NCBI RefSeq assembly: GCF_027941915.1
Contig: NZ_CP116009.1
Coordinates: 1,054,001-1,118,000, forward strand
Length of the DNA: 64,000 bases
Source: Ramlibacter tataouinensis
Lineage (GTDB): Bacteria; Pseudomonadota; Gammaproteobacteria; Burkholderiales; Burkholderiaceae_C
Direction: 5' to 3'
Positions within the stretch are counted from its first letter, which is position 1; each line of letters starts with the position of its first letter. Positions 34,698-43,924 of this stretch are shown here, one piece after another. The notes under the pieces were generated by a model. The model was given only the letters and a program-made list of their open reading frames with translations. It had not been told where the DNA came from and did no database searches. The position numbers and the translations under genes were made by a program.

Positions 34698-37124
34698 ATG
34701 CCCAAGACTCCCAAGACGCCCGCCAAGAGCGGGGCGGCGGCAAAGTCTGCCGCCCGCAACACTGACAGCGCCCCAAGCCGCATCGACCCGGGCGCAGCCG
34801 ACGATCTGCCCGCCCGCAAGATGGCCGACACGCAGGCCCTGGCCGCCGCGATGCCGGACAACGCGACCAAGCCTGCCGAGCATGGTTTCTCCAATGGCGT
34901 AAACCCAGTCCCAGGCGCCACGGTCGAGCCGCGCTCCCGCCTGCCCACGGCCAGTACGCTGACGGAGGAACACGGGACCGCCAAGACCGGTAGCACCGCC
35001 ATGGCCGGCACGAACGCGACCATCGAGCCGCTGGACCGTGTCCGCGTGGACTCCTCGGGGCAGATGCTCACCACCAACCAGGGCGTCAAGGTCGCCGACA
35101 ACCAGAACTCGCTCAAGCTCGGAGTTCGTGGCCCGGCGCTGCTCGAAGACTTCATCCTGCGCGAAAAAGTCACCCACTTCGACCACGAGCGCATCCCGGA
35201 GCGCATCGTGCACGCGCGCGGCTCCGGCGCCCACGGCTTCTTCGAGTGCTACGAGCCCCTCACCGACATCACCAAGGCGGCTCCGTTTCGCGAGGCGGGG
35301 AAGACCACCCCGGTGTTCGTGCGCTTTTCCACCGTCCAGGGCGAGCGCGGCTCCAAGGACACGGCGCGCGACGTACGCGGCTTCGCGGTGAAGTTCTACA
35401 CCGACGAAGGCAACTGGGACCTCGTGGGAAACAACATGCCGGTCTTCTTCATCCAGGACGCCATCAAGTTCCCCGACCTGGTGCACGCGGTGAAACCCGA
35501 GCCGCACCACCAGATGCCACAGGCCGCAAGCGCCCACGATACCTTCTGGGACTTCGTCTCGCTGATGCCCGAGTCCACCCACATGCTGATGTGGCTGATG
35601 AGTGACCGGGCCATCCCGCGCAGCTTTGCGACCATGCAGGGTTTCGGGGTGCACACCTTCCGCCTCGTCAACGACGCTGGCGAGTCGGTCTTCTGCAAGT
35701 TCCACTGGACGCCGATGGCAGGGACCCATTCGCTGGTGTGGGATGAGGCGGTGAAGATCTCCGGCGCCGACCCCGACTACCACCGGCGGGACCTGTGGGA
35801 GCGCATCGAATCGGGCAACTATCCCGAGTACGAGCTGGCGCTGCAGGTCTTCTCCGAGGAACAGGCGGCCGCGTTCAGCTTCGACATCCTTGACGCCACC
35901 AAGATCATCCCCGAAGAACTGGTGCCGCTGCGCCCCGTTGGCCGCATGGTCCTCAACCGCAATCCGGACAACTTCTTCGCCGAGACGGAACAAGTCGCCT
36001 TCTGCACGGCGCACATCGTGCCCGGCATTGATTTCTCCAACGATCCCTTGCTGGCCGGTCGCATCCACTCCTATGTCGACACCCAGATCACCCGCCTGGG
36101 CGGGCCGAACTTCCACGAGATCCCGATCAACGCGCCGGTCGTGCAGGTGCACAACAACCAGCGCGACGGGCTGCACCGCCAGGCGATTCCCCGCGGCCGC
36201 GTGTCCTATGAGCCGAACTCGCTGGCCGGCGGCTGCCCCTTCCAGGCCGGCGCCGTCCAGGGCTTTGTGAGCGTCCCGGCGCGCCTGGAGGCTCAGCAGG
36301 AGCAGGCCAAGGTGCGCGCCAAGCCCGAGAAGTTCGCGGACCACTACACCCAGGCGCGTCTTTTCTTCGACAGCCAGACGCCGGTGGAGCAGGACCACAT
36401 TGCGAGCGCCTTCCGCTTCGAGCTCTCCAAGGTGACGATCGCGGCCATCCGTGAGCGCATGGTGGCGTCGCTGCGCAACGCGTCGGAGCCGCTCGCCAAG
36501 AAAGTCGCGAAGGGTCTGGACATCGACCCTCTGCCGGAACCCATGCGCCTCGCGCTGGCGGAGCCTGCAGCCCCCGAGGTGGAACGCTCGCCCGCCCTGT
36601 CTCTGCTCGCGCGCCCGGGCGACGGCTCGATCAAGGGCCGCAAGATCGCCATCCTCGTCGCGCCCGGGGTGGAAGGCGCATCGCTCGCCCGAGCCCAGGC
36701 CGCCTTGGTCGAACAAGGCGCCGTCGCCCGGCTGGTGGGAACGCGGATCGGCCGCATGACGACCGTTTCGGGCGATGTACTCAATGCCGATGCCTCGCTG
36801 GAAAACGAGCCGGGCTTCCTCTTCGACGCCCTGCTCCTGCCCGACGGGGATGAAGCCGTGGCGGCCCTTGCACAGGACGGCCACACGCTGGAGTTCATCA
36901 AGGACCAGTTCCGCCATTGCAAGGCCATCCTGGCGCTGGGCGCCTCCAAGGCACTGCTGGTCAAGACGGGCCTGCCGCCCAGCATGGACAGGAGCCTGGC
37001 ACAGGGCGGCACCGGCCTGCTTGTGGCCGACGCCGCCGATGCCGACGAGGCGGTGGCCGCCTTCATCGCTGCCGTGGCCAAGCACCGGCACTTCGGCCGC
37101 GAGATGGATCCACCGCTGCTTTGA
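34698..37124 (+). CDS. katE: Large-subunit catalase HPII
   Basis: An 808-residue monofunctional catalase of the large clade, destroying hydrogen peroxide. The core has the haem-site His in [13 protein letters not shown], the Asn in [15 protein letters not shown], and the proximal Tyr in RIHSYVDTQ. The C-terminal flavodoxin-like domain of HPII enzymes is present (about residues 640-808, [14 protein letters not shown]). It is longer than E. coli HPII because of an N-terminal Lys/Ala/Pro-rich extension of about 100 residues. The start at 34698 ([12 protein letters not shown]) was chosen for its composition; an upstream ATG at 34635 is less likely. Hemerythrin gene follows 31 bases downstream. 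Confidence 0.93.
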   Translation: MPKTPKTPAKSGAAAKSAARNTDSAPSRIDPGAADDLPARKMADTQALAAAMPDNATKPAEHGFSNGVNPVPGATVEPRSRLPTASTLTEEHGTAKTGSTAMAGTNATIEPLDRVRVDSSGQMLTTNQGVKVADNQNSLKLGVRGPALLEDFILREKVTHFDHERIPERIVHARGSGAHGFFECYEPLTDITKAAPFREAGKTTPVFVRFSTVQGERGSKDTARDVRGFAVKFYTDEGNWDLVGNNMPVFFIQDAIKFPDLVHAVKPEPHHQMPQAASAHDTFWDFVSLMPESTHMLMWLMSDRAIPRSFATMQGFGVHTFRLVNDAGESVFCKFHWTPMAGTHSLVWDEAVKISGADPDYHRRDLWERIESGNYPEYELALQVFSEEQAAAFSFDILDATKIIPEELVPLRPVGRMVLNRNPDNFFAETEQVAFCTAHIVPGIDFSNDPLLAGRIHSYVDTQITRLGGPNFHEIPINAPVVQVHNNQRDGLHRQAIPRGRVSYEPNSLAGGCPFQAGAVQGFVSVPARLEAQQEQAKVRAKPEKFADHYTQARLFFDSQTPVEQDHIASAFRFELSKVTIAAIRERMVASLRNASEPLAKKVAKGLDIDPLPEPMRLALAEPAAPEVERSPALSLLARPGDGSIKGRKIAILVAPGVEGASLARAQAALVEQGAVARLVGTRIGRMTTVSGDVLNADASLENEPGFLFDALLLPDGDEAVAALAQDGHTLEFIKDQFRHCKAILALGASKALLVKTGLPPSMDRSLAQGGTGLLVADAADADEAVAAFIAAVAKHRHFGREMDPPLL

Positions 37125-37133
37125 CAAAGCAGC
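37115..37133. repeat. Palindrome over the katE stop codon
   Basis: GCTGCTTT at 37115-37122 and AAAGCAGC at 37126-37133 are perfect 8-base arms around GAC. The TGA stop of katE uses bases 37122-37124. The arms share the GCTGCTT core of the dispersed repeat family. Confidence 0.6.
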
Positions 37134-37155
37134 TTGAACTCACCGGAAGACTCTC

Positions 37156-37620
37156 ATGGTCAAGACCAAGGATGCGTGCGAACTGCTCGACGCGGACCAC
37201 GTGGCCGTCAAACACCTGTTCGTGGAGTACGCGCGCCTTGCCACTCCCGCCGCTGCGGCGGAGACCCGGCAAACGCGACGCAAGATCGCGCGGACGATCT
37301 GCTCCCTGCTCACGGTCCATGCGCAGATTGAAGAGGACATCTTCTACCCGGCCCTGCGCGATGCGGCACCCGAAACCGCCGTCCAGTTGGACGAAGCAAT
37401 GGCGGAGCACCAGCAAGCCAAAGACATGATTTCGCGGATCGAGGCCATGGGTGAAGCCGACGTCGCCATGGACAAGCTGGTAGCTGACTTGAACCGAGCC
37501 ATCGAGCGCCACGTGAAGGAGGAGCGCGACGAGCTATTTCCCAAGGCGAGGACCGCCAAGGACCTGGACCTCAGCGCGCTGGGTGAGCAGCTGCACGAGC
37601 GGCAGCAGGAGCTGCAATAG
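37156..37620 (+). CDS. Hemerythrin HHE-domain protein
   Basis: A 154-residue hemerythrin-like protein. Candidate ligands for the di-iron site occur in order: [24 protein letters not shown] (H-x-x-x-E), [10 protein letters not shown] and [12 protein letters not shown] (H-x-x-x-E). Such proteins bind oxygen, nitric oxide or peroxide, or store iron. It lies 31 bases after katE on the same strand, which supports a shared peroxide or iron-stress function. Expected cytoplasmic, with no signal peptide. Confidence 0.88.
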   Translation: MVKTKDACELLDADHVAVKHLFVEYARLATPAAAAETRQTRRKIARTICSLLTVHAQIEEDIFYPALRDAAPETAVQLDEAMAEHQQAKDMISRIEAMGEADVAMDKLVADLNRAIERHVKEERDELFPKARTAKDLDLSALGEQLHERQQELQ

Positions 37621-37705
37621 GAGCAGACATCCGCGGAGAGGGCATTCCTGTTCACCAGGATGGCGAGGGGCGCGCGGCCGCCTGGTTTATTGCACATCAT
37701 TCCAT

Positions 37706-37851
37706 TCGACGCAGGAGATGCTTGATTTCTGCGGCCAGCACGGCATCACCTCGGACATAGAGGTCATCGCCATGCAGGACATCGACACCGCCTACGAGCG
37801 GATGCTCCGCAGCGACGTCAAGTACCGTTCGTGACCGACATGGCCTCCTGA
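37706..37851 (+). pseudogene. C-terminal remnant of a zinc alcohol dehydrogenase
   Basis: About 48 codons match the C-terminus of YahK/AdhA-type alcohol dehydrogenases: [18 protein letters not shown], then [15 protein letters not shown]. One base is missing in the codon after KYR. The real frame continues as FVTDMAS and a stop at 37851, while the unshifted frame ends early at a TGA. The N-terminal 300 residues are absent. It is a relic next to the hemerythrin gene, and evidence for past rearrangement here. Confidence 0.7.
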
Positions 37852-37873
37852 GCGGCGGCGTGAAGGGGCTCCC

Positions 37874-38014
37874 ATGAAACAACTCGCCTTTGCCGTCTCG
37901 TCGCTGTCGCTGGCCGCTTTCCGTGCTGGCGCAGTCCGCCAGGGACTGCGCTTCACGCGCAAGCCTTCCAAGGTCATGACGTGGCGCTCGGTGCCCTGTC
38001 GGACCTGGTCGTGA
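37874..38014 (+). pseudogene. Possible broken start of an exported protein
   Basis: An ATG with MKQLAFAVSSLSLAA looks like the start of a signal peptide, but the frame then becomes unlike protein and ends after 46 codons. A shift of frame would read SVLAQS, a plausible signal-peptidase site. It may be the relic of a small secreted protein. Weak. Confidence 0.25.
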
Positions 38015-38030
38015 AGCTTGAATCGGGCGC

Positions 38031-38381
38031 CTACTCTGGCGTAACCAACAGCCTCGCAATCGCAGTTAGGTGCGCCTCCCTCAACACTTGAGGCCTGACT
38101 TCGTCATCTGCGGCAGTCTCGTCCTCGTGCTGCTGCAGCGCAGACCGCATCTCGTCCAGATTCGCCCAGACGATCACTTCGGTCCGGGGACACAGGTGCC
38201 GCATCGTGTGATACCAGTAGTACCCATCTACCCCTCCGAACAAATTGTCTATGCCCGCCAGGTCATTGGGTTTGACTCCGTTCTTCTGTAGGACGGCATC
38301 GAGCACTGGATGTGACAGGGTGAATGGCATTGAGCTGGCCAGCGTCGATGGTTGCTGGAACGTGATCAGGAAGGGCTTCAT
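38031..38381 (-). CDS. Hypothetical protein, unrecognised
   Basis: A 116-residue protein starting MKPFLITFQQPSTLASSM. It contains an aromatic patch (GGVDGYYWYHTMRHLCP) and an acidic C-terminal half (QQHEDETAADDE). No known family is recognised. Composition and frame look like a real gene, and the start is chosen where the protein-like sequence begins. It lies alone, opposite in strand to its neighbours, with repeat copy 3 just upstream at 38416. It is one of several small unknown genes sitting beside these repeats. Confidence 0.6.
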   Translation of the reverse strand: MKPFLITFQQPSTLASSMPFTLSHPVLDAVLQKNGVKPNDLAGIDNLFGGVDGYYWYHTMRHLCPRTEVIVWANLDEMRSALQQHEDETAADDEVRPQVLREAHLTAIARLLVTPE

Positions 38382-38415
38382 CTTACAAGTCGCCCCGACC
38401 AGTGCTTTCGATAGC

Positions 38416-38439
38416 GGCTGCTTGTGGCCGAGAGCAGCC
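38416..38439. repeat. Dispersed palindromic repeat, copy 3
   Basis: Arms GGCTGCTT and AGAGCAGCC flank GTGGCCG. It lies 35 bases upstream of the hypothetical gene at 38031-38381, in a 332-base intergenic stretch (38382-38713) with no other feature seen. Confidence 0.6.
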
Positions 38440-38713
38440 TCAGTCTCATGGCTCGAGGGCCCCGTACTCTGGGAAGACAACGCCAACCGTGGGAGTTCCA
38501 ACGGCCGTTCGGTGCTTTGAGCGCGTGCCTCGAGGGCTCCGGAGCACACGTCGCCGTCAGTCCCGGATCAGGACTGCAACATTTGCATGCAAGCGTGATG
38601 GCGGCGCGCATACCGGTGACCTCGTGCTTGCAAAGCCGCGGCAACAACCTAAGGTGCGTGGCGCCAAGGGATCGTTTCGGGCAGTGCGCGGAAACTCACG
38701 AAAGGAGCCGAGC

Positions 38714-38974
38714 ATGTATGCGATCAAGCTGTTCGACGTGCTGCAGAAACGCAAACATGAGATCGAAGGGCTGAGCCGCGGACAAGTGCCTGACCTGGTC
38801 AGCTACACGCTGCTGCGTGCCGCGGATGGCGGGGCGGCGGTAACCGTCTGCCAGACAGAGGAGGCCGCCGAAGTGAGCCTGAAGGTAGCGCGCGAGTGGA
38901 TCCAGAACAATGCGAGCGACACTGGCGCCGGCCCGCCGGATGTGTTGCAGGGTGAGGTTCTGATTCAAATCTAG
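38714..38974 (+). CDS. Small hypothetical protein
   Basis: An 86-residue protein starting MYAIKLFDVLQKRKHEIEG, preceded by a strong AAAGGAG site eight bases before the ATG. It has alternating strand and helix pieces (TLLRAADGGAAVTVCQTEEA, EVSLKVAREWIQNNA) and ends DVLQGEVLIQI, suggesting a compact alpha/beta fold. No family is recognised. It is not clearly in an operon; the next gene starts 195 bases later. A longer open frame upstream lacks protein character. Confidence 0.6.
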   Translation: MYAIKLFDVLQKRKHEIEGLSRGQVPDLVSYTLLRAADGGAAVTVCQTEEAAEVSLKVAREWIQNNASDTGAGPPDVLQGEVLIQI

Positions 38975-39169
38975 GCGTACCACCCTCCGCCGCTTCAATC
39001 GTCTCTGGCAGCTTGAAGCCGAAGACGAAGCGATAGTGTGCTAAGTGGGGACGCTCGCTCAGCTGGCAGTTGAAGGGTTGCCGCAGTCAGCTTTCGCAGT
39101 CGCTCCGGCGCGCGTGGCGCAAGTCCTTGGTGCGGCTTACGATAGTGGTCCCCGGCACCAGGAGGTCTC

Positions 39170-40546
39170 ATGCGACACGATTCCGATGGCCGCCGCCTTC
39201 CCATCAAACTGGACTCGACCTCTAACGGCGAGGTCGCGCCGGTACCGCTGGAGCCCGTGCACCTGCACGCCAACGCGCTCGCGCACCAGGCGGCCGACGC
39301 CAACGCGAAGCGGCTCGGCCTCTCGCGTCGACGCCTGCTGGTCTCCGCCGCAGGCGCGGCCGGCACGCTGCTCGCCTTCAATGAGGCCTACGCCGCAGCC
39401 GGGCGCACCGGCGGCTTCTACGAGATCGAGCAGACGGCGGCGATCGACGTCGAGGAGGCGTCGCAGCGGCTCGGCTCGCGCGAATTCATCTTTGACGTGC
39501 AGGGCCATTTCGTCGGCAGGAACTGGCAGGGGCGCCACGGCCTCGGCGGTGTCGACCAGTTCGTGAAAGACGTGTTTCTCGATTCGGACACGGACATGAT
39601 GGTTCTTTCCTTCATCCCGTCGCGGCGCGAGAACGAGTACCTGCCGATCGCGGAAGCCGCCGGGGTGCAGGAGATCGTGTCGCGCCTGCCGCGCAGCCAG
39701 CGCCTGCTGATCCACGGCCGCGTCAACCCGAACCAGCCCGGCGACATGGAGGACATCGATGCGCTGGCCAGCCGATGGAAGGTGTCGGCGCTCAAGTGCT
39801 ACACGCAATGGGGGCCGGACGGCCGCGGCTTCTATCTCACCGACGACATCGGCATTCGGATGATCGAGAAGGCGCGCAGCGTCGGCATCCGGAATATCTG
39901 CGTGCACAAGGGCCTGCCTTTCGGCCGCCAGTCATACGAGCATTCGACTTGCGCCGACATTGGCAGCATCGCGAGGATGTTCCCCGACGTGAACTTCCTG
40001 GTCTATCACGCGGGCTACGTGCAGAGCGCGAAGGAAGGGCCGTACGACCCGACGCGCAGCGATGGCGTCGACCGGTTGATCCGCTCGGTCGAGGAAGCCG
40101 GCCTCGGCAAGGGCAGCAATGTCTACGGCGAACTCGGCAGCACCTGGCGCATGCTGATGCGCGACCCCGACCAGGCGGCGCACGTCGTCGGCAAGCTGGT
40201 GAAGCATCTGGGCGAAGGAAACGTGCTGTGGGGCTCGGACTCCATCTGGTACGGCTCCCCGCAGGACCAGATCCAGGCGTTCCGCACCTTCCAGATCTCG
40301 AGCGAATACCAGGATAAGTTCGGCTACGCAGCGATGACCCCGCTGCTGCGAGCGCGCATCTTCGGGCTCAACGGCGCGCAGGTGTACGGCCTCGATGTCG
40401 AGGAAGTCACCCGTCGCGCGGCCGCCGACGAGATCGGCCGTGCCCGTGCCGCCTACGATCCCGATCCGCACTTCCTCACCTTCGGGCCGAAGACTCGGGC
40501 GCAGTTCCTACGATTACGCGCCGCGCACGGCAACCAGCCGGGGTAA
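39170..40546 (+). CDS. Tat-exported amidohydrolase-family protein
   Basis: A 458-residue protein. A twin-arginine signal lies internally at about residues 45-72 (LGLSRRRLLVSAAGAAGTLL, cleavage near AYAAAG), preceded by an unusually long 44-residue leader. The mature part is an amidohydrolase_2 TIM barrel with metal-region motifs DVQGHFVG, ICVHKGLPFG, NFLVYHAGY and LWGSDSIWYG. The classical H-x-H at the first strand reads Q-G-H, so metal binding may use fewer residues. It would act in the periplasm as a hydrolase or decarboxylase. It precedes the PQQ module but is separated by a 446-base gap, so it may be independent. Confidence 0.8.
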   Translation: MRHDSDGRRLPIKLDSTSNGEVAPVPLEPVHLHANALAHQAADANAKRLGLSRRRLLVSAAGAAGTLLAFNEAYAAAGRTGGFYEIEQTAAIDVEEASQRLGSREFIFDVQGHFVGRNWQGRHGLGGVDQFVKDVFLDSDTDMMVLSFIPSRRENEYLPIAEAAGVQEIVSRLPRSQRLLIHGRVNPNQPGDMEDIDALASRWKVSALKCYTQWGPDGRGFYLTDDIGIRMIEKARSVGIRNICVHKGLPFGRQSYEHSTCADIGSIARMFPDVNFLVYHAGYVQSAKEGPYDPTRSDGVDRLIRSVEEAGLGKGSNVYGELGSTWRMLMRDPDQAAHVVGKLVKHLGEGNVLWGSDSIWYGSPQDQIQAFRTFQISSEYQDKFGYAAMTPLLRARIFGLNGAQVYGLDVEEVTRRAAADEIGRARAAYDPDPHFLTFGPKTRAQFLRLRAAHGNQPG

Positions 40547-40767
40547 GGCTGAGGACCTGGATCGCGATCGTCTGCTTTCGGCCACGAAGCAAGCGTGATG
40601 CGCTTGACGGAAGCTCAGCGCCGGCCCCGGGAACGGCAGGCGCCCGCAGGCCGCCTTCTACCCCGCGACGCCGAGCCCATCCGCACGCGGGGCGCCTCAA
40701 ACGCGCGCCACGAGCTGTTGCCTTGCATCGGCTTGCGTGGCGACGCATCGTCGACCCCGGACAAGAA

Positions 40768-40783
40768 CGGGACATTTGTCCCG
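40768..40783. promoter_or_regulatory. 16-base palindrome upstream of the PQQ module
   Basis: CGGGACA-TT-TGTCCCG is a perfect dyad lying 209 bases before the PQQ dehydrogenase start. A further half-site GGACA precedes it at about 40759. The distance and form fit an upstream activator site, perhaps for a sigma-54 type activator. No good -24/-12 promoter was found. The rest of the 446-base gap (40547-40992) shows only a weak repeat-like GCTTTCGGCCACGAAGC at 40574. Confidence 0.45.
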
Positions 40784-40992
40784 GCTCGAACTCTCGCGGC
40801 GGCGAGTCAAATGGCTCTCCGCGAACGGTGACTGGCGAGTCCGGTCGCTGCCAGCGGGAAAACGCGGGACCCGACCTCTCGCAGCCGTGCCCTTGTCGAC
40901 CGCCTGCGCGCCACCGAGCCCTCCGCGTTACTTGAGCACCGCGCTCCCCTTCCTGGCGCGGTGGAACGCGAGTGAAGGACAAGGAGACTGAC

Positions 40993-42747
40993 ATGGATCG
41001 CACCGAGAGACGAGCGCACGCCTGGAAGAGACGGTCGCGTGCACTGGGAGCGGGCGTAGCCCTCGCGGCGTTCGTATGGGGCGCGCACGGACAGCCCGAA
41101 GTGGCGGGGCAGGGCCCCACCGCCACCGGCGGACCGGTCCCCACGAACGTGTCCGTGCCGCAGGCGCGGCTGGACGCAGCTGGCAACGACGGCACCAACT
41201 TCCTGCTCTCCAACGGCAACTACGCGCAGACGCGCTACTACCCGGCGGAGCAGATCAACACGACCAACGTCGCTCGCCTGAGGCCCGCGTTCGTCTTCCA
41301 GACCGAGGTGGTCGAGTCGATGGAAACGGCGCCCATCGTGGTGGATGGAGTCATGTACATCACCACCTCCTACAACCACCTGTACGCGCTCGATGCGGCT
41401 ACGGGCACGGAGTTCTGGCACTACAAGCACAAGCAGGGTCCGGTGACCACCTTCTGCTGCGGGCCCAACAACCGCGGCGTGGCGGTCATGAACGACCGCG
41501 TGTTCATGGCCACGCTCGATGCGAAGCTGATGGCCTTCGACGCCAAGACGGGCAAGGTGCTGTGGTCGACGCAGATTGCGGACCCCGAAGCCGGCTACTC
41601 GGAAACCATGGCACCCGTGGCGGTCGACGGCAAGGTGTTGATCGGCACCAACGGCGGCGAGTACGGGATCCGGGGCTTCCTGAAAGCCTACAACGCGAAC
41701 GACGGCAAGGAGCTGTGGACCTTCTACACGATCCCCGAGCGCGGGCACGAGGGCGTCTGGGCGGTCAACGACGCCACCGGCCGCGACATGCATCGCGACA
41801 TCAACGCGGAGAAGAAGGCCCTTGCCGAGCGCGGCGGCGATTTCTACAAGACGCTGGGCGGCGGCGTGTGGATGGCGCCGGCGGTGGACCGCGAGACCAG
41901 GACCATCTTCCTCGTGGCCGGCAACCCCAGCCCGGACCTGTACGGCGCCGAGCGCCCCGGGGACAACCTGTACACCAACTCGATGATCGCCCTCGACCTC
42001 GACACGGGCGCCTACAAGTGGCATTACCAGTACATCGCGCACGACGTGTGGGACCTCGACGCGGCGTCGCCGGTGATCCTCACCGAGGCCGCCGGCAAGG
42101 ACGGCAGGATGCGCAAGGTGGCCATCCACGGCGGCAAGACCGGGCACGTGTACGTGCACGATCGCGCCACCGGCGAGCTGATCCGCTACAGCGAGGCCAT
42201 GATCCCGCAGGAGAACATGTGGGTGCTCCCGACCAAGGAAGGCGCGCGCATGCTGCCGGGAGCCAACGGCGGCGTGGAATGGAGCCCGATGGCCATCAAC
42301 CCGCAGCTGCGCCTGGCCTACGCCGCGAACCTGCACCAGCCCATGACGTACCAGGTCGAAGAGGCCAAGTACCCGGGCGGCAGCAAGCTGTGGCTGGGCG
42401 GCGCGTTCAAGGTGATCCCGTCCGAGAAGCAGGCGGGCCGGCTGGTCGCCGTCAACATCGACACCGGCAAGATCGCCTGGAAGTTCGACACCGATCAGCC
42501 GCTGATCGGCGGCGTGCTCGCCACGGCGGGCGGGCTCGTGTTCAACGGCGAGGGCAACGGCCTGTTCCGCGCGTTCGACGCGAAGACCGGCGACAAGCTG
42601 TGGGAGTTCCAGTGCGGCGCCGGCGTCAACGCGCCGGCCGTGTCGTACATGGTGAACGGCAAACAGTATGTGGCCGTAGCCGCCGGCGGCAACACGCAGA
42701 TCGACTTCAAGCGGGGCAACTCGGTGATGGTGTTCTCGCTGCCATGA
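40993..42747 (+). CDS. PQQ-dependent dehydrogenase, probable lanthanide type
   Basis: A 584-residue periplasmic quinoprotein with an eight-bladed propeller and a signal peptide ([16 protein letters not shown]). The adjacent cysteines Cys155-Cys156 (FCCGPNN) that cover PQQ are present. Other conserved pieces are GNPSPDLYG with the metal-binding Asn, [10 protein letters not shown] and HDVWDLD. In the last, Asp354 is the catalytic Asp, and Asp356 sits at the +2 position that marks lanthanide-dependent XoxF, ExaF and PedH enzymes. It would oxidise an alcohol or aldehyde. An AAGGAG site precedes the ATG. The cytochrome gene overlaps its stop by four bases. Substrate unknown. Confidence 0.87.
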   Translation: MDRTERRAHAWKRRSRALGAGVALAAFVWGAHGQPEVAGQGPTATGGPVPTNVSVPQARLDAAGNDGTNFLLSNGNYAQTRYYPAEQINTTNVARLRPAFVFQTEVVESMETAPIVVDGVMYITTSYNHLYALDAATGTEFWHYKHKQGPVTTFCCGPNNRGVAVMNDRVFMATLDAKLMAFDAKTGKVLWSTQIADPEAGYSETMAPVAVDGKVLIGTNGGEYGIRGFLKAYNANDGKELWTFYTIPERGHEGVWAVNDATGRDMHRDINAEKKALAERGGDFYKTLGGGVWMAPAVDRETRTIFLVAGNPSPDLYGAERPGDNLYTNSMIALDLDTGAYKWHYQYIAHDVWDLDAASPVILTEAAGKDGRMRKVAIHGGKTGHVYVHDRATGELIRYSEAMIPQENMWVLPTKEGARMLPGANGGVEWSPMAINPQLRLAYAANLHQPMTYQVEEAKYPGGSKLWLGGAFKVIPSEKQAGRLVAVNIDTGKIAWKFDTDQPLIGGVLATAGGLVFNGEGNGLFRAFDAKTGDKLWEFQCGAGVNAPAVSYMVNGKQYVAVAAGGNTQIDFKRGNSVMVFSLP

Positions 42748-43316
42748 CTAGGGCAGGCCGTTGGCAGGTCGCGGCGGCGGCGCTGGCCGCCGCGTCGGCG
42801 CTCGCGCAGCCCGCCGCGCCGCCGGCCAAGGCGCAGACCTGCGCGGCCTGCCACGGGATCGACGGCAACTCCACCACGCCACTGACTCCCGTGCTGGCGG
42901 GGCAGACGTCGCGCTATCTGTACCTGCAGCTACGCGACTTCCAGGACGGCCGGCGAAGCAACGAGCTCATGAGTCCGATGGCGGCCGGCCTGACGCGCGA
43001 CGAGATGCGCGAGCTCGCCGACTGGTTCGCCAAACAGACGCCCAAACCCACCGGGTTCAGGCCCGACCCCGAGAAGGCGCGCCTGGGCAAGCTCAAGGCG
43101 GACGAGACGCTGTGCACCATGTGCCACCTGGGCGGCTTCGCCGGACAGAACGAGATCCCGCGCGTGGCCGGCCAGCACCACGACTACATCGTGAAGCAGC
43201 TCACCGACTTCAAGCAGGGCAAGCGCACGAACGACGCTGGCAACATGACGAGCGTGTCGCGTAACCTGGACGAGAAGGACATTGAGAACCTGGCGAACTA
43301 CCTGGCCGGACTGTAG
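42744..43316 (+). CDS. Dihaem c-type cytochrome (c4-like)
   Basis: A 190-residue exported cytochrome with a signal peptide ([20 protein letters not shown]) and two CxxCH haem sites: CAACH at 33-37 and CTMCH at 124-128. Candidate Met ligands lie in [10 protein letters not shown] and [10 protein letters not shown], repeated once per domain, as in cytochrome c4. It overlaps the PQQ dehydrogenase stop by four bases (ATGA). It is the obvious direct electron acceptor of the quinoprotein, passing electrons to oxidases or the b561 protein next door. Confidence in family is high. Confidence 0.9.
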   Translation: MTRAGRWQVAAAALAAASALAQPAAPPAKAQTCAACHGIDGNSTTPLTPVLAGQTSRYLYLQLRDFQDGRRSNELMSPMAAGLTRDEMRELADWFAKQTPKPTGFRPDPEKARLGKLKADETLCTMCHLGGFAGQNEIPRVAGQHHDYIVKQLTDFKQGKRTNDAGNMTSVSRNLDEKDIENLANYLAGL

Positions 43317-43321
43317 GCGTG

Positions 43322-43924
43322 ATGACCACGGACAACGACGCTCGCTACGGCCGCTTGGACGTCTTCCTGCACTGGTTCATCGGCATCGCGCTGCTGGCGG
43401 AGATCGCCTTCGGCTTCCTGCTCGACGACATCGCGCCGCGCGGCACGCCGGCGCGCGCGGGCGTGATCAACCTGCACAAGTCGATCGGCATCGTGCTCGG
43501 GGTGCTCGTCATCCTGCGACTGCTGTGGCGCATGAGGCACCCGGCGCCGCCGTGGCCGGCCTCCGTGCCGGCCTGGCAACAACGCGCGGCGCACTGGATG
43601 CACTGGGCCCTCGGCGCCTGCATGGTGATCATGCCGGTGGGGGGCTACCTGGGCTCCAACTTCAGCAAGTACGGCGTGCGCTTCTTCGGCATCGCGCTTG
43701 CACCTTGGGGGCCCGACCTGCCAGCGGTGTACTCGTTCTTCCTCGCGGTGCACGACGTGACGGCGTACGTGTTCACGGCGCTGATCGTGCTGCACGTGGG
43801 CGCGGCGGTCAAGCACGCATGGGTCGACCGCGACACCGTGTTCTCGCGCATGCTGCCGCGCCGGCGGCCGGGCGTGCCGGACGGCTTGCGCATCGACGAT
43901 ACCGTGCGGAAGGAGCATTCATGA
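43322..43924 (+). CDS. Cytochrome b561-family membrane protein
   Basis: A 200-residue protein with four hydrophobic segments (FLHWFIGIALLAEIAFGF, SIGIVLGVLVILRLLW, HWMHWALGACMVIMPVGG, FTALIVLHVGAAV). His residues placed for two b haems occur in FLHW, NLHKS, HWMHW, VHDVT and VLHVG. It would exchange electrons between periplasmic carriers and the quinone pool. It starts five bases after the cytochrome c gene stop (a GTG three bases earlier is also possible) and overlaps the next gene by four bases. This links the PQQ enzyme to the membrane. Confidence 0.88.
   Translation: MTTDNDARYGRLDVFLHWFIGIALLAEIAFGFLLDDIAPRGTPARAGVINLHKSIGIVLGVLVILRLLWRMRHPAPPWPASVPAWQQRAAHWMHWALGACMVIMPVGGYLGSNFSKYGVRFFGIALAPWGPDLPAVYSFFLAVHDVTAYVFTALIVLHVGAAVKHAWVDRDTVFSRMLPRRRPGVPDGLRIDDTVRKEHS

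Noticed and set aside
40784..40992. Sigma-54 promoter before the PQQ dehydrogenase gene
   Set aside because: Two GG...GC candidates (in TGGCGAGTCCGG and TGGCGCGGTGG) have the wrong spacing by one base.
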